Assembly (NCBI GenBank): GCA_963575745.1
Contig: CAUYUJ010000662.1
Coordinates: 38,501-102,500, forward strand
DNA from: Prorocentrum cordatum
Lineage: Eukaryota; Sar; Dinophyceae; Prorocentrales; Prorocentraceae
Length of the DNA stretch: 64,000 nucleotides
Reading direction: 5' to 3'
Below are positions 51,651 to 62,575 of the stretch, piece by piece (position 1 is the first letter of the stretch; every line of letters begins with the position of its first letter). The notes beneath the pieces are model-generated. The model worked only from the letters and a program-made list of their open reading frames with translations. It ran no database searches and was not told where the DNA came from. Made by a program: the position numbers and the translations under genes.

Positions 51651-51786
51651 CTTGAGAATCAGCTCACGTAGCTGATTGGCGCCCATGTAGCGAGGAATGG
51701 GCCCGGCGGCGGGGCCGAAACCAGCTGCATGCAGCAGACTTCGTAACCCCCCCTTTCCCCATCCCCCCTTTTGGTTCGACCCGAGA
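51651..51786. mobile_element. MITE family E, copy 3 (left tip missing)
   Basis: Starts at GGCTTGAGAATCAGCTCACG and runs to CCCCTTTTGGTTCGACCCG; the left G-rich tip is absent. Confidence 0.65.
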
Positions 51787-51794
51787 GCGTCGGG

Positions 51795-51965
51795 AGCGGC
51801 CAAGAGGGGGGTGTCCAAGAGGGGGGGGTGCAAATCATCACCGGCGGCATGTGCGCGGCCCAGCGGGGGGGCCAGGGGCGTAATGAAATCAGAAGGGGCG
51901 CCACAACATCTGAGGAAACATCATGGCCCCCGCCATGGTCTCCCCACCCCCTAGTCATCGGGGGG
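51795..51965 (+). repeat. Dispersed repeat H, copy 2
   Basis: GGCCAAGAGGGGGGTGTCCA, ACCGGCGGCATGTGCGCGGC, CATCATGGCCCCCGCCATGG and CCCCCTAGTCATCGGGG; the inverted partner is at 4550-4712. Confidence 0.7.
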
Positions 51966-51979
51966 GCGGCCCCTTTGGG

Positions 51980-52171
51980 TTATGTCGGGCGTGTCCCCCT
52001 ACATGGGGATTTTCGACGAAAAATGAAAAATACCCCAAACATGCCCCAAGAAGGTCAGAAAATACGCAACAAATAATACCTAGACTATTTTTAGACATGT
52101 TTTGAATTATTGTTGGGATATTTTCTGTTTTCGTCGACAATCCCCCTGTAGAGGGGACAGGCCCGACTTAA
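51980..52171. mobile_element. MITE family A, copy 4, perfect 8-bp target duplication
   Basis: Tips TTATGTCGGGCGTGTCCCCC and GGGGACAGGCCCGACTTAA are inverted repeats; sub-terminal GGGGATTTTCGACGAAAA and TTTTCGTCGACAATCCCC are also mirrored. Flanked on both sides by CCTTTGGG (51972-51979 and 52172-52179). The 8-bp duplication is the size made by hAT-type transposases, but no transposase is present. Confidence 0.85.
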
Positions 52172-52214
52172 CCTTTGGGAGGCCTGCCCCGCCGAGGCCT
52201 GCTGGCGGATGGCC

Positions 52215-52915
52215 GCGTCGAGGAGGAGGAGGAGGAGGAGGAGGAGGAGGAGGAGGAGGAGGAGGAGGGAGGAGGAGGAGGAGTGAGGAGGAGGAGGAGG
52301 AGGGAGGAGGAGGAGGAGGAGGAGGAGGAGGAGGAGGAGGAGGAGGAGAGGAGGAGGAGGAGGAGGAGGAGGAGGAGGAGGAGTGAGGAGGAGGAGGCCT
52401 GCTGGCGGATGGCCGCGTCGATGGGGCCGCCCACGGAGCGGTGGGCCTGCCAGGGCGGCGCCCCCGCCGAGGCGCGCGGGGCCTGCGCCGGGCGGGCGCC
52501 CGCGGCGGGCGCCCGCCTGCCCTCCTCGGGCCTCTTGGTCCTGAGGGGGGGGGGGGGGGGCAGAGAGGGGGGAGGATGGAGGAGGGGGAGGAGGGAGGCG
52601 GGAGGAGGGAGGAGGCAGGAGGCGGGAGGAGGAGGAGGAGGAGGAGGAGGAGGAGGAGGGGAGGAGGAGGAGGAGGAGGAGGAGGGAGGAGGGAGGAGGA
52701 GGAGGAGGAGGAGGAGGAGGAGGAGGAGGGGAAGGGGAGGGAGGAGGAGGAGGAGGGAGGAGCAGGAGGAGGAGGAGGAGGAGGAGAGGAGGAGGAGGAG
52801 GAGGAGGAGGAGGAGGAGGAGGAGGAGAGGAGGAGGAGGAGAGGAGGAGGAGGACAAAGAGGAGGAAGAGGAGGAGGAGGAGGAGGAGGAGGAGGAGGAG
52901 GAGGAGGACGGGTCG
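52215..52915 (+). repeat. GGA triplet arrays
   Basis: Two arrays (about 52215-52395 and 52565-52912) flank a GC-rich spacer. The word GGCCTGCTGGCGGATGGCCG stands before and after the first array (52196 and 52397), so that array lies between direct repeats. Confidence 0.9.
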
Positions 52916-53199
52916 CCCAAGCCCTTCGGAGAAACCCTCCAGAGTGACCCTGGGTAAGAGTGGCCTCGGATTCGGATTCGGAACGACTGCGAGGCAATAT
53001 CCAACTTCTACACCTGAAGGGGAAAGCTCCTCTCGAACATCTCGAGGGGTATTTCCTCCGCTTCTCGGTGATTCGCTGGGGGTCGCGTGCGGATGCCAGG
53101 CCTCGACGCTGCTCAGCCCCGAAATGCCCGCAATCCCTGCAAATCCCAACTCCCGAGGCAACATTACAGCACATAGCGTGAGGACCAGCGTAAACCCAG

Positions 53200-53845
53200 G
53201 ACGCATCAACGATGTTGCAGTACACCCTCCCTCCAAGTTCCCATATGTCCCCTACAAATGTTACAGTAGTCACCATTGAGGAAAGTGGCCCATTAGAAAA
53301 CAAACATCTGATAATCATCAATCGTGCCAGAACACAACTCCTGAGGCTTCAGCGCCGCTGATCAACGTGACGGTTGCTTCCTGACGATCCCAAATCGTGC
53401 GAGAACACCATTGCTGGGACTTCAACACTCGGGAATCAACGTGACTGTTGCGTCCTTGCAATCTTAAGTCGTACCAGAACGCCCTTCTTAGGACTTCAAC
53501 TAAACGAATCCTGACACAGTCGCGCGATGTTAAAGCGAGTGTGCGCGGCGCTAACGCGAAAGCCACATTGTGAAAAGGAACCGCCCTGCACCCTTGAAGC
53601 TGTTGTAATCTTGTGAAACGAATGTGCGCGGCGCCAACGCGAGTAGCATGTTGAAAACCACCTGTCCTCCATCCTAGAAGTAGCTGCAACCTTTTAAGAC
53701 GAACGTGCGCGGCGCCATGGCAACAACATTTTGAAAAGGACCTGCCCTCCATCCGTGAAGCTGTTGCACGTCTCAACCTTCATCATCGTGACTGGGGAGG
53801 CAATGTCACGTAACACGTCCGGCCCGCCTAACCGACAGGTCTGGG
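53200..53845 (+). repeat. Composite tandem-repeat element, copy 4
   Basis: Left end ACACCCTCCCTCCAAGTTCC (53220), 72-bp units (CGTGCCAGAAC near 53324, CGTGCGAGAAC near 53396, then CGTACCAGAAC), 83-bp units with TGTGCGCGGCGC-type anchors at 53540, 53623 and 53704, right end CACGTCCGGCCCGCCTAACC. Confidence 0.85.
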
Positions 53846-53929
53846 GGTGCAACAATTCCCCAAATAGTGCTTGCACTTAAGGGTTCTTACTTCCCTCCTG
53901 GAGAACTTCGGGAATCTACTGGCCCAGGT

Positions 53930-54175
53930 CAATCCAACCCCGGGTCAGTCGGGCCCTGCAGGATCCTGCATCCAAGCCCGGGCCAGTGCGACCCTGGCCC
54001 TGCAGGATCCTGCAAGATCCAGCGCTCGACCCTGTCTCTTGAGGAGGACCAGGAGGAGGAGGAGGAGGAGGAGGAGGAGGAGGAGGAGGAGGAGGAGGAG
54101 GAGGAGGAGGAGGGGGAGGAGGACCAGGAGGAGGAGGAGGAGGAGGAGGAGGAGGAGGAGGAGGAGGAGGTCTCT
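53930..54175 (+). repeat. GGATCCTGCA words and GGA array
   Basis: CCCTGCAGGATCCTGCA occurs twice (53953, 53998); GGA triplets fill 54043-54172, broken once by GGGGGAGGAGGACC. Confidence 0.85.
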
Positions 54176-54314
54176 TGAGCCTCGAGAACTGGGCCCGTCT
54201 GCGGGCCCGGCGTCCCTGTTCCCGTCCGTCGCCACCCAAGTCGTCCCGATACAAGAGGCCCGTCCGCGCGCCCGGCGGCCCCGTTCCCGTCCGCCGCCGC
54301 ACCAGGCAGTTTAC

Positions 54315-54482
54315 ACCGCATAGCTCGAACCACGTAGATTGCACCACATACGTCTCACCACGCAGCTTGCACCACATAGCTTGCACCGCGCATATTGCGC
54401 CATGCCTATCTGGACTACATAGTTTGCATCACGTGGCTTGCACCACGCAGCTTGTTTCACAGAGCTTGCACAGACTGGCTGC
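54315..54482 (-). repeat. 15-bp repeat, inverted relative to 24865-24980
   Basis: CACCACATAGCTTGCACCAC-type units, about ten copies. The reverse complement (TGTGGTGCAAGCTATG) is the unit found at 24865-24980. Confidence 0.75.
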
Positions 54483-54544
54483 ACCTCGCAGATCACACAT
54501 TTGCAGTGAACGAGTTTACTGTTTGGAGTCCACGCTGGCTGACA

Positions 54545-55350
54545 CTTATGGGATGAGGAGGAAAGAGGAAAGGGAAAGGGCGGTGCGGGGAGGGGAGGGT
54601 TGGAGGGACGAGGGGGAGGGGAGGAGGGAGGGACGGGAGGGAGAGGGAGAGAGGAGGGGAGGGAGGAGGACCGGGAGGGATGATGGGGGAGTGGGTGACC
54701 AGAGTTGGCCCAACATACAGCACCGACATTGCAACGCGCCCTCGCGTCCTAGATGCGCTTCTCACGAATGTATGCAAGTATCCCCTCTCACTGCGACGAG
54801 CACGAGCGCGGCGTCAGGAGGGGGACGAGGAAGACGAGGAAAGCAAGATGAGGTCCCTGGAGGTCTCTGGAGGCACAGGCACAACCATAAACCTTAAAAA
54901 GTTGATCCTCGATCCTCGATCCTTCGAGCCTCGCGTCGAAGATGGGGAGGAGAAGGAGCAGGAGAATGAGGAGGATGAGGAGGATAGGGGGGAGGAGCAG
55001 AGGACGCTTCTTGGTCTTCCAAGCCTTCCTGCTCTTGACCCCGCCGCCCTGCTCACCTGGCCCCAGCCTCAGCTTGCCCAGCATCGCGCCCGGCTCGACG
55101 CGGGCGAGAGGAGGGAGGGCAGAAACAGGAGGATGAGGAGGAAGACGATGGGGAGCAGGATGAGGAGGAGGAGGAGGAGGAAGACGATGGGGAGCAGGAT
55201 GAGGAGGAGGAGGAGGAAGAAGAGGAGGACGACGAGGAGGAGGAGGAGGAGGAGGAGGAGGAGGAAAAGGACCTGGCGTGAGGAAGAGGATGATAATGAG
55301 GTGGAGGAACAAGGAGGGGAGGAGGAGGGGGAGGAGGAAAATGGGAACAG
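54545..55350 (+). repeat. Purine-rich GGA/GAT DNA
   Basis: GGGAGG-rich at 54550-54690, then GAGGAT/GGA runs at 54930-54995 and 55120-55350, including a 48-bp duplication (GAGGAAGACGATGGGGAGCA near 55137 and 55178). Confidence 0.75.
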
Positions 55351-55561
55351 GGGGAGGATGTGTGGGGGGCGGGGGGAGAGGGGTGGGAAGAGGAGAAGGA
55401 TGATGCAGGGCAGGGGGATGACGACGAGGAGGAGTGCATACGGAAAAGAAAACGTCAGGAATGAAGGTGGACAAGGCGGGTGAAGAACGGCAATCATCGG
55501 AATCAACATGGTAGTTCGCAGCTCCTTGAAGACACTAACTTACACGGGGCAGCCGAACTAA

Positions 55562-55798
55562 TCTATAGGCGAAGCTCAGCTGCTGCTGGGGCAACGGCTT
55601 CGCGTTGCACGCGGCCTCCCGAGCCTCATTGAGGATCGCGCACGCTGCGATCGTACGTGGGAAGCCCTCGCAGCAACATGTCTGGAATTAGATAACCTCC
55701 ACCTGGGCCATGATGATGGGCCCCCCCGAACCCGCTGGGTGTCCGCCAATCGATGCTTGGGTGGAAATGGCAGTCCTGGCTCATGGGGCCCATGAGGC
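55562..55798 (+). CDS. Possible coding fragment, no start codon
   Basis: A frame without ATG reads EAQLLLGQRLRVARGLPSLI, then CDRTWEALAATCLELDNLHL and stops at TGA near 55796. Downstream, another frame gives LDMQLDTQTEHVGLARYVRQ. Composition is protein-like and non-repetitive. No family recognised; it could be a decayed gene or chance. Confidence 0.25.
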
Positions 55799-56117
55799 TG
55801 TGGACTTAGCTGCCCCAACACGCAACACGCAGCTCGCAGCGTGCTTGACATGCAGCTCGACACGCAGACCGAACACGTAGGTCTGGCGCGATACGTTCGC
55901 CAAAACGTGGGCCAACTCGCCGATCTAACCCGCAGCGTGCCAACACGGACACGTCTTGAACACGGCACGTGCTGCTTGTCAGCACGGGCGCGTCAGGGCA
56001 GCTGAGGGCTCGACGGAGCAGCGGCGCGCCTCCTCCGGCTCCGCTTGCTGCCCGGGGGAAGGCTGGCGCGCCCACGTTACGGCCGTCCTCCCCTCTCGCC
56101 ACCGCCCGGGCGCCCAT

Positions 56118-56225
56118 TCCCCGTGCATGTTTCGGCCTCGCGCGTATACTTCTCGCAAGATGATCCAGGAGGCTCCTCGATGGTCCTCGCCGAGAATCAA
56201 ACGCACACGTCCGAGCGATGCCAGG
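56118..56225 (+). repeat. Dispersed repeat R1, copy 4
   Basis: CCCCGTGCATGTTTCGGCCT, GCAAGATGATCCAGGAGGCT, CCTCGATGGTCCTCGCCGAG and GCACACGTCCGAGCGATGCC; the cleanest copy in the window. Confidence 0.75.
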
Positions 56226-56547
56226 TCCCCTTTGTCCAAAGCGGCTGCCTGAATGCGTGGCCCGAGTCGAAGCAGGACCTCAGCCCCACGCGGCTCTGTA
56301 GGTTGTGCACGAACATCCACCCCCAGCAACCTGGTGCAGGGGCATGGCCAAAATGACACTGGAACAGCACTACCTGCGAGACAAGGGGCAGCACACCGCG
56401 AGGGCAGCGTTGTGATACGCGCCGTTGCGGGTCGGCGACGCCCGAGAACATTGCGGGGGTGCTCTGCAGGACCTTGTCCTAAACGTGAGCGGGGGCTACG
56501 CGAGGACGCCCGTGGAACCTGCGCAGGAAAAGCCCCGGAACTAGGAA
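56226..56547. other. No supported gene
   Basis: Non-repetitive GC-rich DNA. Overlapping ORFs on both strands, none convincing. Confidence 0.35.
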
Positions 56548-56626
56548 GGCACCAACTATACACCAACACCGATCCTGGCCCAGGGTGATCCTGGGCCAGG
56601 ATCGGTGTTGGTGTATAGTTGGTGCC
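56548..56626. repeat. Perfect hairpin, 37-bp arms, 5-base loop
   Basis: The left arm (56548-56584, begins GGCACCAACTATACACCAAC) and the right arm (56590-56626, ends GTTGGTGTATAGTTGGTGCC) are exact reverse complements around GTGAT. Not part of any repeat family seen here. Confidence 0.95.
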
Positions 56627-58601
56627 CTCCGAGGAAGGGGAGGAGGGCCTGGGAGATCACGGTGAGGACCACGAGGGGCAGGGCGTGGACGGCGACCAGC
56701 CTGGGAGCGCGGGCGGGATCCGCGAGCGCCGCGACTCAAGAGGGGTAGCCCCGCCGACAGACATGGGGGGGCCCGCGCTCGCTCGAATCGGGCATCAAGC
56801 ACGCTGACAAGCGAGGCCAGCACACGCGACTGGGAAAGGGGGTGGCTGCCATCAAGGTGCCCTTGCACCACACCTCCCTGCCAGGGGCCGTGCTCGACAA
56901 GCCGCCCCACCAGCCTCGACAACATCAAACGATGGCTTCGCCCATCTTGGGGTTCAGCCCTCTCGCAGCACACTTGATCTTGAGGATATGCGACGGTATT
57001 GTGCTGGGATGGGTGGTTCGAACTTTGCACCTCGCGTTGAGCCCACGACAAGACCCGTCAGGCATGACACAGCAATCCGAGCACACCGAACACCACAACA
57101 CTCCCCCAGTCTTTTCAGCTCCGTGCCCGAGCTCCGAACACTCCTCGAGCACAGCAGCGTGAGGCTCATCATTCGCTCCCTGGGAAAGGAGGACCTCGCC
57201 TGCCAGCCTCCTTGCCTCTTGCACCGCCTCGGAGGCAACAGGGACCGCCTCAGCGCCAGACAACCCGAAACTCTCGCGCGCCGGCGGCCTCCTGTACGCC
57301 GTGGGGGGTCGCAAGCTCGGCGGCTCCGTTCGCAGCTGCGCCGAGGAAGTCTCGGGGCAGGGCGTGGAGGAGGAGGAGGAGGAGGAAGAGGATGAGGATG
57401 AGGAGGAGGCGGAAGAGCAGAAGCGGGAGGGAGAGGCAGCGGATGAGGAGGCAGGTGCGGCATGACAGAGAGGGAGGAGGTGGAGGAGGCAGAAGAGCAT
57501 GCGCGCGAAGCGTGAGGATGAGCAGGAGGATCAGGGATAGGTTATGGGGGCGTCACAAGGGGGGGGGGGGGGGGGGGGGGGAGAGAAATGTGGGGGAGAA
57601 ATGTGCACTCCTCGTGCCCCTTTTGGGCCCCGGGTACCCTTTCAAGATCCCGAAGGTGCACAGGAGGGGCACCTCTCTTCACCCCACAAATTGATCGCTG
57701 GCGCCTGGGGTCCTCCCACCTCCTCCTTCCGGGAGGGGGAGAGGGTCGCGGAAGACGGTCCGAGCCTGGCGCAGGCGAGTGGCGGAGCGGAGCGCCACCC
57801 CTGAGCCTTGGACACAGCTGCGGGCGACCAGCGATGAGGACGACGGCAACTGTCACGGCATGCGGCATGCGGCGGCGACGGCGACGACGGGGGCGACGGC
57901 GACGACGACGGCGGCGACGGCAGGGGCGACTGGCGTCGACGGGTTGCGACTGCCATCCGGTCGGAAGAGGGGAGCATGGAGAGGGGATGAAGCGGAGGAC
58001 GAGGTGGAGGAAGGGGAGGCGGGGAAGGAAAGGGGGGAGGAAGAACGGAGCGGGCTGGAACGGAATCGCTGGAGGCGTCGACGGTGGGAGAAAATGCGCG
58101 TCTCGTCATCTATCCATGCCAGGGAAAATATGGAATAGGGGATGGATGAATAAGAATGGGGAGGAGGGGGACGAGAAGAAGGTCGACAACTAGCAGGAGG
58201 AGGGGTAGGGGAGGGTTGAGGGGGAGGGGAGGATCGCGCCCTGACGGTCGCACGCGGGGATGATAGTCAGACTTGCAAGCGAGAGCGAGCAACCAGTCTG
58301 CGTGCTCCATAGGGATCTCCCAATCCTCACGCGTAGGACCGACGTGTAGACGGTCTCCTCACGCGATCTGCTACAATGGTGGAGGACGGGAGGACGTAGC
58401 GAGGTAATGCAAAGAGGCGCCAGAGGCGAGGACAAGTGGGGTGATTGGCGATCGGGTCGAGCGCTCCGTCGCATTGAAAGTCCCCCCCCTGCTGGCCCAG
58501 GATATGCATGCGATGGATAGCTATTCCGCTCCCGCAAGAGATTCAATGATGGGCCTGGAAAAGGAAACGTGCGACGCCTGTGTTACAGGTTTGAGGGACC
58601 G
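56627..58601. other. Mostly unassigned; GGA and poly-G tracts
   Basis: GGA/GAGGAT repeats at 57366-57410, a run of about 27 G at 57552-57580, and a CGGCGACGG repeat at 57868-57930. Minus-strand ORFs near 56925-57500 contain Ser/Ala repeats but also non-repetitive parts (ECSELGHGAEKTGGVLWC); no domain recognised. Confidence 0.4.
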
Positions 58602-58859
58602 CTACGGGGGTCCAAAGGAAGCCACGATCTGATCTGGGAGCCAGGCGCGCACGCGGTTCTCCAGCGTCAGGTGCAACCTACCAGGGAACACCGACTGGGT
58701 GAAGAAACGGCCGTACACCCCCTGCAACTGCGGACGCTTCTGAAGAACTCGAATGAACACCTCTGCTTGGAGCGCGGCCTTGACCGCCACCCGTTGGGGC
58801 TCTGATGGGGGCCTTCTGGAGCGCAGTGCGTGAGACACGGCCACGCAGAAACTCAACAA
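58602..58859 (-). CDS. Hypothetical coding exon
   Basis: An 85-codon frame with non-repetitive composition: EPQRVAVKAALQAEVFIRVL, KRPQLQGVYGRFFTQSVFPG, RLHLTLENRVRAWLPDQIVA, stop at 58602. Codon use favours G/C third positions, as in the confident genes. It may be the 3' exon of a longer gene continuing upstream (toward 59040) on the same strand. Function unknown. Confidence 0.4.
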   Translation of the reverse strand: MLSFCVAVSHALRSRRPPSEPQRVAVKAALQAEVFIRVLQKRPQLQGVYGRFFTQSVFPGRLHLTLENRVRAWLPDQIVASFGPP

Positions 58860-59816
58860 TCAGGGAAGGCGAACGCAGGAGCGGAGGGGCCAGGGTCCCT
58901 GCACGATCCAGAATAGCGTGCCATGTTCAAACTGTGTATCCTCAGGCTCTCGGAACCATATCGCTCAGACGGGGACGGCCTTTGCGGCCGTCCTCCAGCT
59001 GGTGGCTGCAGCGTAGAGAAGCAAGGCAAACTGATCAGCAAATGGGCTTCAATTCGTGATCGCCCAAATGTGTGGGCCCGGAAGACTGCAGGGCGGCCAC
59101 TTCAAAACTTGTGTATGCATCGCGGCTCGTTGGTGAGGAACGAGCGTGAAAGAGGGAATAACTGCGAAACAAACTATCCTACAAACATCACCGCATTTAA
59201 CGCGACGTCGCCAGGTGGCTTACTGGGCGAGACAAGACTATATTCCCTTACTCTGCCACCTTTTTGCCTCTAGCCTCTTTTAGGATATCCTCCAGAGGGA
59301 TAGGCCTGTGAGGTGGGATGGGGGAAGAATGGGAAGTGCTTGCTGCTATGGCCCCCCGTTTTCGATTCACTCGGCTACATCTTCAAAGGGAACGGGGCGA
59401 TGACTGCAGGCTCATGGACACGAGATCAGGTGCTAGCTGATGCGTGCCCCCTTTCTCTCCCTTCTGCCTCCCGAACACGGAGTGGAACACACTCATGCCT
59501 ACGGAGTCGAGTCGAATCGACGAGGACGGGGTGGGCGAGGACGGGAAAGGGTTGGAATAGGAGGAGAAGAAGAGACGAGAACATGCTTTTCACTCGATGG
59601 CAGAATGTCCGCGGTGCTCGCACGCGGACCCGATAGCCCTCAGCTGAGGGAGGAGGACGAGCACCGGCAACAGGACAGCGAGGGAGATGAGCGCAGGGCG
59701 CCGACTACGCTGAAGCGGCTGGGGCAGCGTCAGCGTCCGCGACAGCCTCGCGGTGGGGGAGAGGAGGAGGGCCGAGGACGAGGACACTAGCAGAGAACGA
59801 TGGATGTCGGGGGGAG
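58860..59816. other. No supported gene
   Basis: Near 59280-59310 TATCCTCCAGAGGGATAGGCC resembles a worn MITE-A tip. Nothing else recognised. Confidence 0.35.
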
Positions 59817-60160
59817 GAATGGAGGAGGAGGAGGAGGAGGAGGAGGAGGAGGAAGAGGAGGAGGAGGAGGAGGAGGAGGAGGAGGATGAGGAGGAGGAGG
59901 AGGAGGAGGAGGAGGAGGAGGAGCCCAGAGTAGGGGGGACGAGAGGGAGGAGGAGGAGGAGGAGGAGGAGAAGGAGGAGGAGGAGGAGGAGGAGGAGCCC
60001 AGCATAGGGGGGAGGAGGAGGAGAGGAGGAGGAGGAGGAGGAGGAGGAGGAGGAGGAGGAGGAGGAGGAGGAGGAGGAAGAGAAGGTGGAGGTGGTGGTG
60101 GTAGAAATTCGCGGATGATGATGAGGAGGAGGAGGAGGACGATGGGGTGATTAGGAGGAT
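59817..60160 (+). repeat. GGA triplet array
   Basis: GGA runs from 59821 to about 60085, with the segment GAGGAGCCCAG-ATAGGGGGGA repeated (59919 and 59992), then GAT/GGA mix to 60160. Confidence 0.9.
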
Positions 60161-60754
60161 GAGGGGGAGGGGGAGGGTGGAGGAATAACATTGTCGAGGA
60201 GGAGGAAGAGGATGGTTATCCTCCTTTCCCTCCCCGTCCTCCTCGACCTTCTAATCCCGATCGTCCGTCCTCGACCCTATTCTTCCTCCTCGCCGACCTA
60301 GAGGAGGGCAGATGAGGAGGAGGAGGAGGAGAATGAGCCTTGCCACCCTGTTCGTCGCGGGTGCCATCGTCCTGGGGCAGGGGCAGGCCACCCGGCAAGC
60401 AGACGTTGTACCCCTTGAAGACGCCCCGCTTCGTCACCTGCGCGTCCTCCTGCTCCTCCAACCTCCTCCTCCAACACCCTCGTCCTGCTCCTCCAACTCA
60501 TCCTCCATCTCCAACCCCACCTTGTCCCCCCCATCCTACTAGTCCCACCCTCCTCATCCTTCCTCTCCTCCTCTGGACTTGTTCTTGTTACAATTCTTAT
60601 CTTCCTCCACTCGTCGCTTTCCTGGAAAAACACATGAGCCTCAATCCGCCCGCTCCCCAGGATACTCCCCTCCCTCTCCTACTACAGCAACGTCCTCCTT
60701 CACTTCATCCAATTTCCTCCCCTGGTCGTCACCGTTTCTGACCCCGAAGCTTGA
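60161..60754 (+). other. Pyrimidine-rich DNA, no gene supported
   Basis: CTCC-rich stretches at 60220-60300 and 60440-60740. The plus-strand frames are Ser/Pro/Leu-rich artefacts. Confidence 0.45.
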
Positions 60755-61200
60755 CACGGATGGGAAGGGTGTCGTCGCGTACATTTGCCCCACACGCTTC
60801 CGAATATTACTCGGATGGAGGGGTGGTGGTCTTCAAAAGTGGCTCCCGCTTTGGTCCCGCGCGCGCTCGTCCCAAAGGCGTCCAACACTGTCATGGGAAG
60901 AGGGCTGTTCCTTTTCAAACGGCGACTCTGCCATACCGCCGCCCGCATTCATTTTGACAATTTTCGTCCGTTTCACGGAGAGGGGGCGGCTCCTTATCGA
61001 GCCGTGCCTTTCGCCACAGCGCCGTGCACATTCGCCTCAAACGGCCCCGGCAGTTACACACATGGAGACGGAGCTTTCAACGAGCAGTCCTCGCCCTGGC
61101 GCCGCGCACGACTGCTTGGGAAACTTCTGCATGCTACATGGACAGAGGGCGACTCCTTGTCAGATCCGCCGGCCCGCCTGGGGTGTGTGAGGAGGCCTTT
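60755..61200 (-). repeat. Composite element, worn inverted copy
   Basis: Spaced copies of GCGCGCGCTCGTCC, CCGCCCGCATTCATTTTGAC, GCGCCGTGCACATTCGCCTC and GCGCCGCGCACGACTGCTT, each followed by ACGGA-AGGG-C-G-TCCTT words, correspond to the reverse complement of the 83-bp unit. The 72-bp block is not evident. Confidence 0.6.
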
Positions 61201-61466
61201 CGACGCGAGGCCAGCCCAGCCCGAACTGAAGTGCGCCAGCTTCCTTTGAATCGTCGTCGTCGTCGTCGTAAGGGAAATCGAAGAAAGAAGGGGAATGACG
61301 AACGTTGCAATGACATCGAAGGGCAGCCCCTTCCCCTTGTCCCTTCCCCGCCCCCGCCCCGGCCCTGGGCCCTGGCCTCGGCCCTGGCTCCAGCCCTGGC
61401 CCCAGCAAAGGAGGCTCCCAAGAGAGCCCCAAGAAGAGCTCCTGAGCGTCAGCGTCGTCGTCGTCG

Positions 61467-61519
<53 letters not shown>

Positions 61520-62293
61520 CTTCTGGGTCAGCGGCACCGGCCGTGAGGCCTTTACAATCAGAAATGGATCCCTATGTTCAGAACTCTGACGTCGTACAGC
61601 AGCTACACCGATGCAGGACTCCGTCTCAGCCTCCTTCATTTTTCGACACCCACTTGCCCATCCTGGCCCCTTCGTTGCCCATCGCCGTCTTACTCAGGTC
61701 GTCGTCGCCGCTACCCTGCAGGGCATCGGATTCAGGCACGTGGCCCGTCGCGCCACCCTGCTGAAGAGAGGATCCCCCCTCCCACCCTTAGGGTGGCAGC
61801 TTGACCCAGCTCGGGTCCCAGCAAAAGGGGGTATAGCCGCACCTGGGTCCAATCTCCCAGGACCAAGGGCAAACTTGGCAAGGCACCAGACGCCATGTGA
61901 CAGGGTCTCGATACCTACATGGTTGCTGCTCCTTGAACTCCCAGCCACCTGGGGATTTTCCACCCTTTGAGGGAGAATATCACACTGGAGTCCTGTCCTG
62001 ACACCCCCCTTCCCTCTGCTCCTCCTCCTCGTCCTCCTCCTCCCTCCTCTCTCCTCCTCCTCCTCCTCCTCCTCCTCCCCTCCCACTCCTTCTCCTCCTC
62101 CTCCTTCCTCCTCTCCTCTCTCCCCTCCACTGTTTCTCCAATTCCAGCTCCTCCTCCTCCTCTCCTCCTCCTCCTCCTCCTCCTCCTCCTTCTCCTCCCT
62201 CTCCTCCTCCTTCCTCCCTTATCCTCCTCCTCATCCTCTAATGTCTCTTCTCATCCTTCTCGCCCCCTCCCTGTTCCTGCCCTTTGGAGACCC
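61201..62293 (+). other. Triplet tracts; no supported gene
   Basis: TCG tracts at 61248-61268 and 61455-61520; CCCTGGCCCCAG repeats at 61360-61405; CTC arrays from 62015 to 62240. A GC-neutral stretch at 61560-61980 has ORFs on both strands with no domain. Confidence 0.5.
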
Positions 62294-62340
62294 CTACGCA
62301 TCCCTTGTCCAGCTGCCACACTCGACCTGCAGGTTCTTTC
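62294..62340 (-). other. Possible duplicate terminal exon of the cold-shock gene
   Basis: On the minus strand CATCAGCAG (possible acceptor) is followed by codons for KNLQVECGSWTRDA and TAG. This resembles ENLQIEFGIWVT followed by TAG at the end of the exon at 62586-62683 (N-L-Q, V/I-E, G, W at matching places). It may be an alternative or decayed duplicate exon. Confidence 0.4.
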
Positions 62341-62575
62341 CTGCTGATGCTACTGCTGCTGCTCCTCCCCTCCTCCTCCTCCTCCTCCTCCTCCTCCTCT
62401 CCTCCTCCTCCTCCTCCCCTCCTCCTCCGTCCTCTCCTCCCCCTCCTCCTCCTCTCGCGGTGCCGTCGATGCGGCCTCCTCCCCCCATCGCCTCTTTCCT
62501 GCTCGTCCTTCTCTCCTCCTCCTCCTCCTCCTCCTCCTCCTCCTCCTCCTCCTCCCCCTCCTCCCCCCTCTGAAG

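Noticed and set aside
52091-53321. Minus-strand ORFs of 380-404 codons (Ser/Pro/Leu tracts)
   Set aside because: Mostly CTC/GGA triplet translations; short unique ends show no motif.
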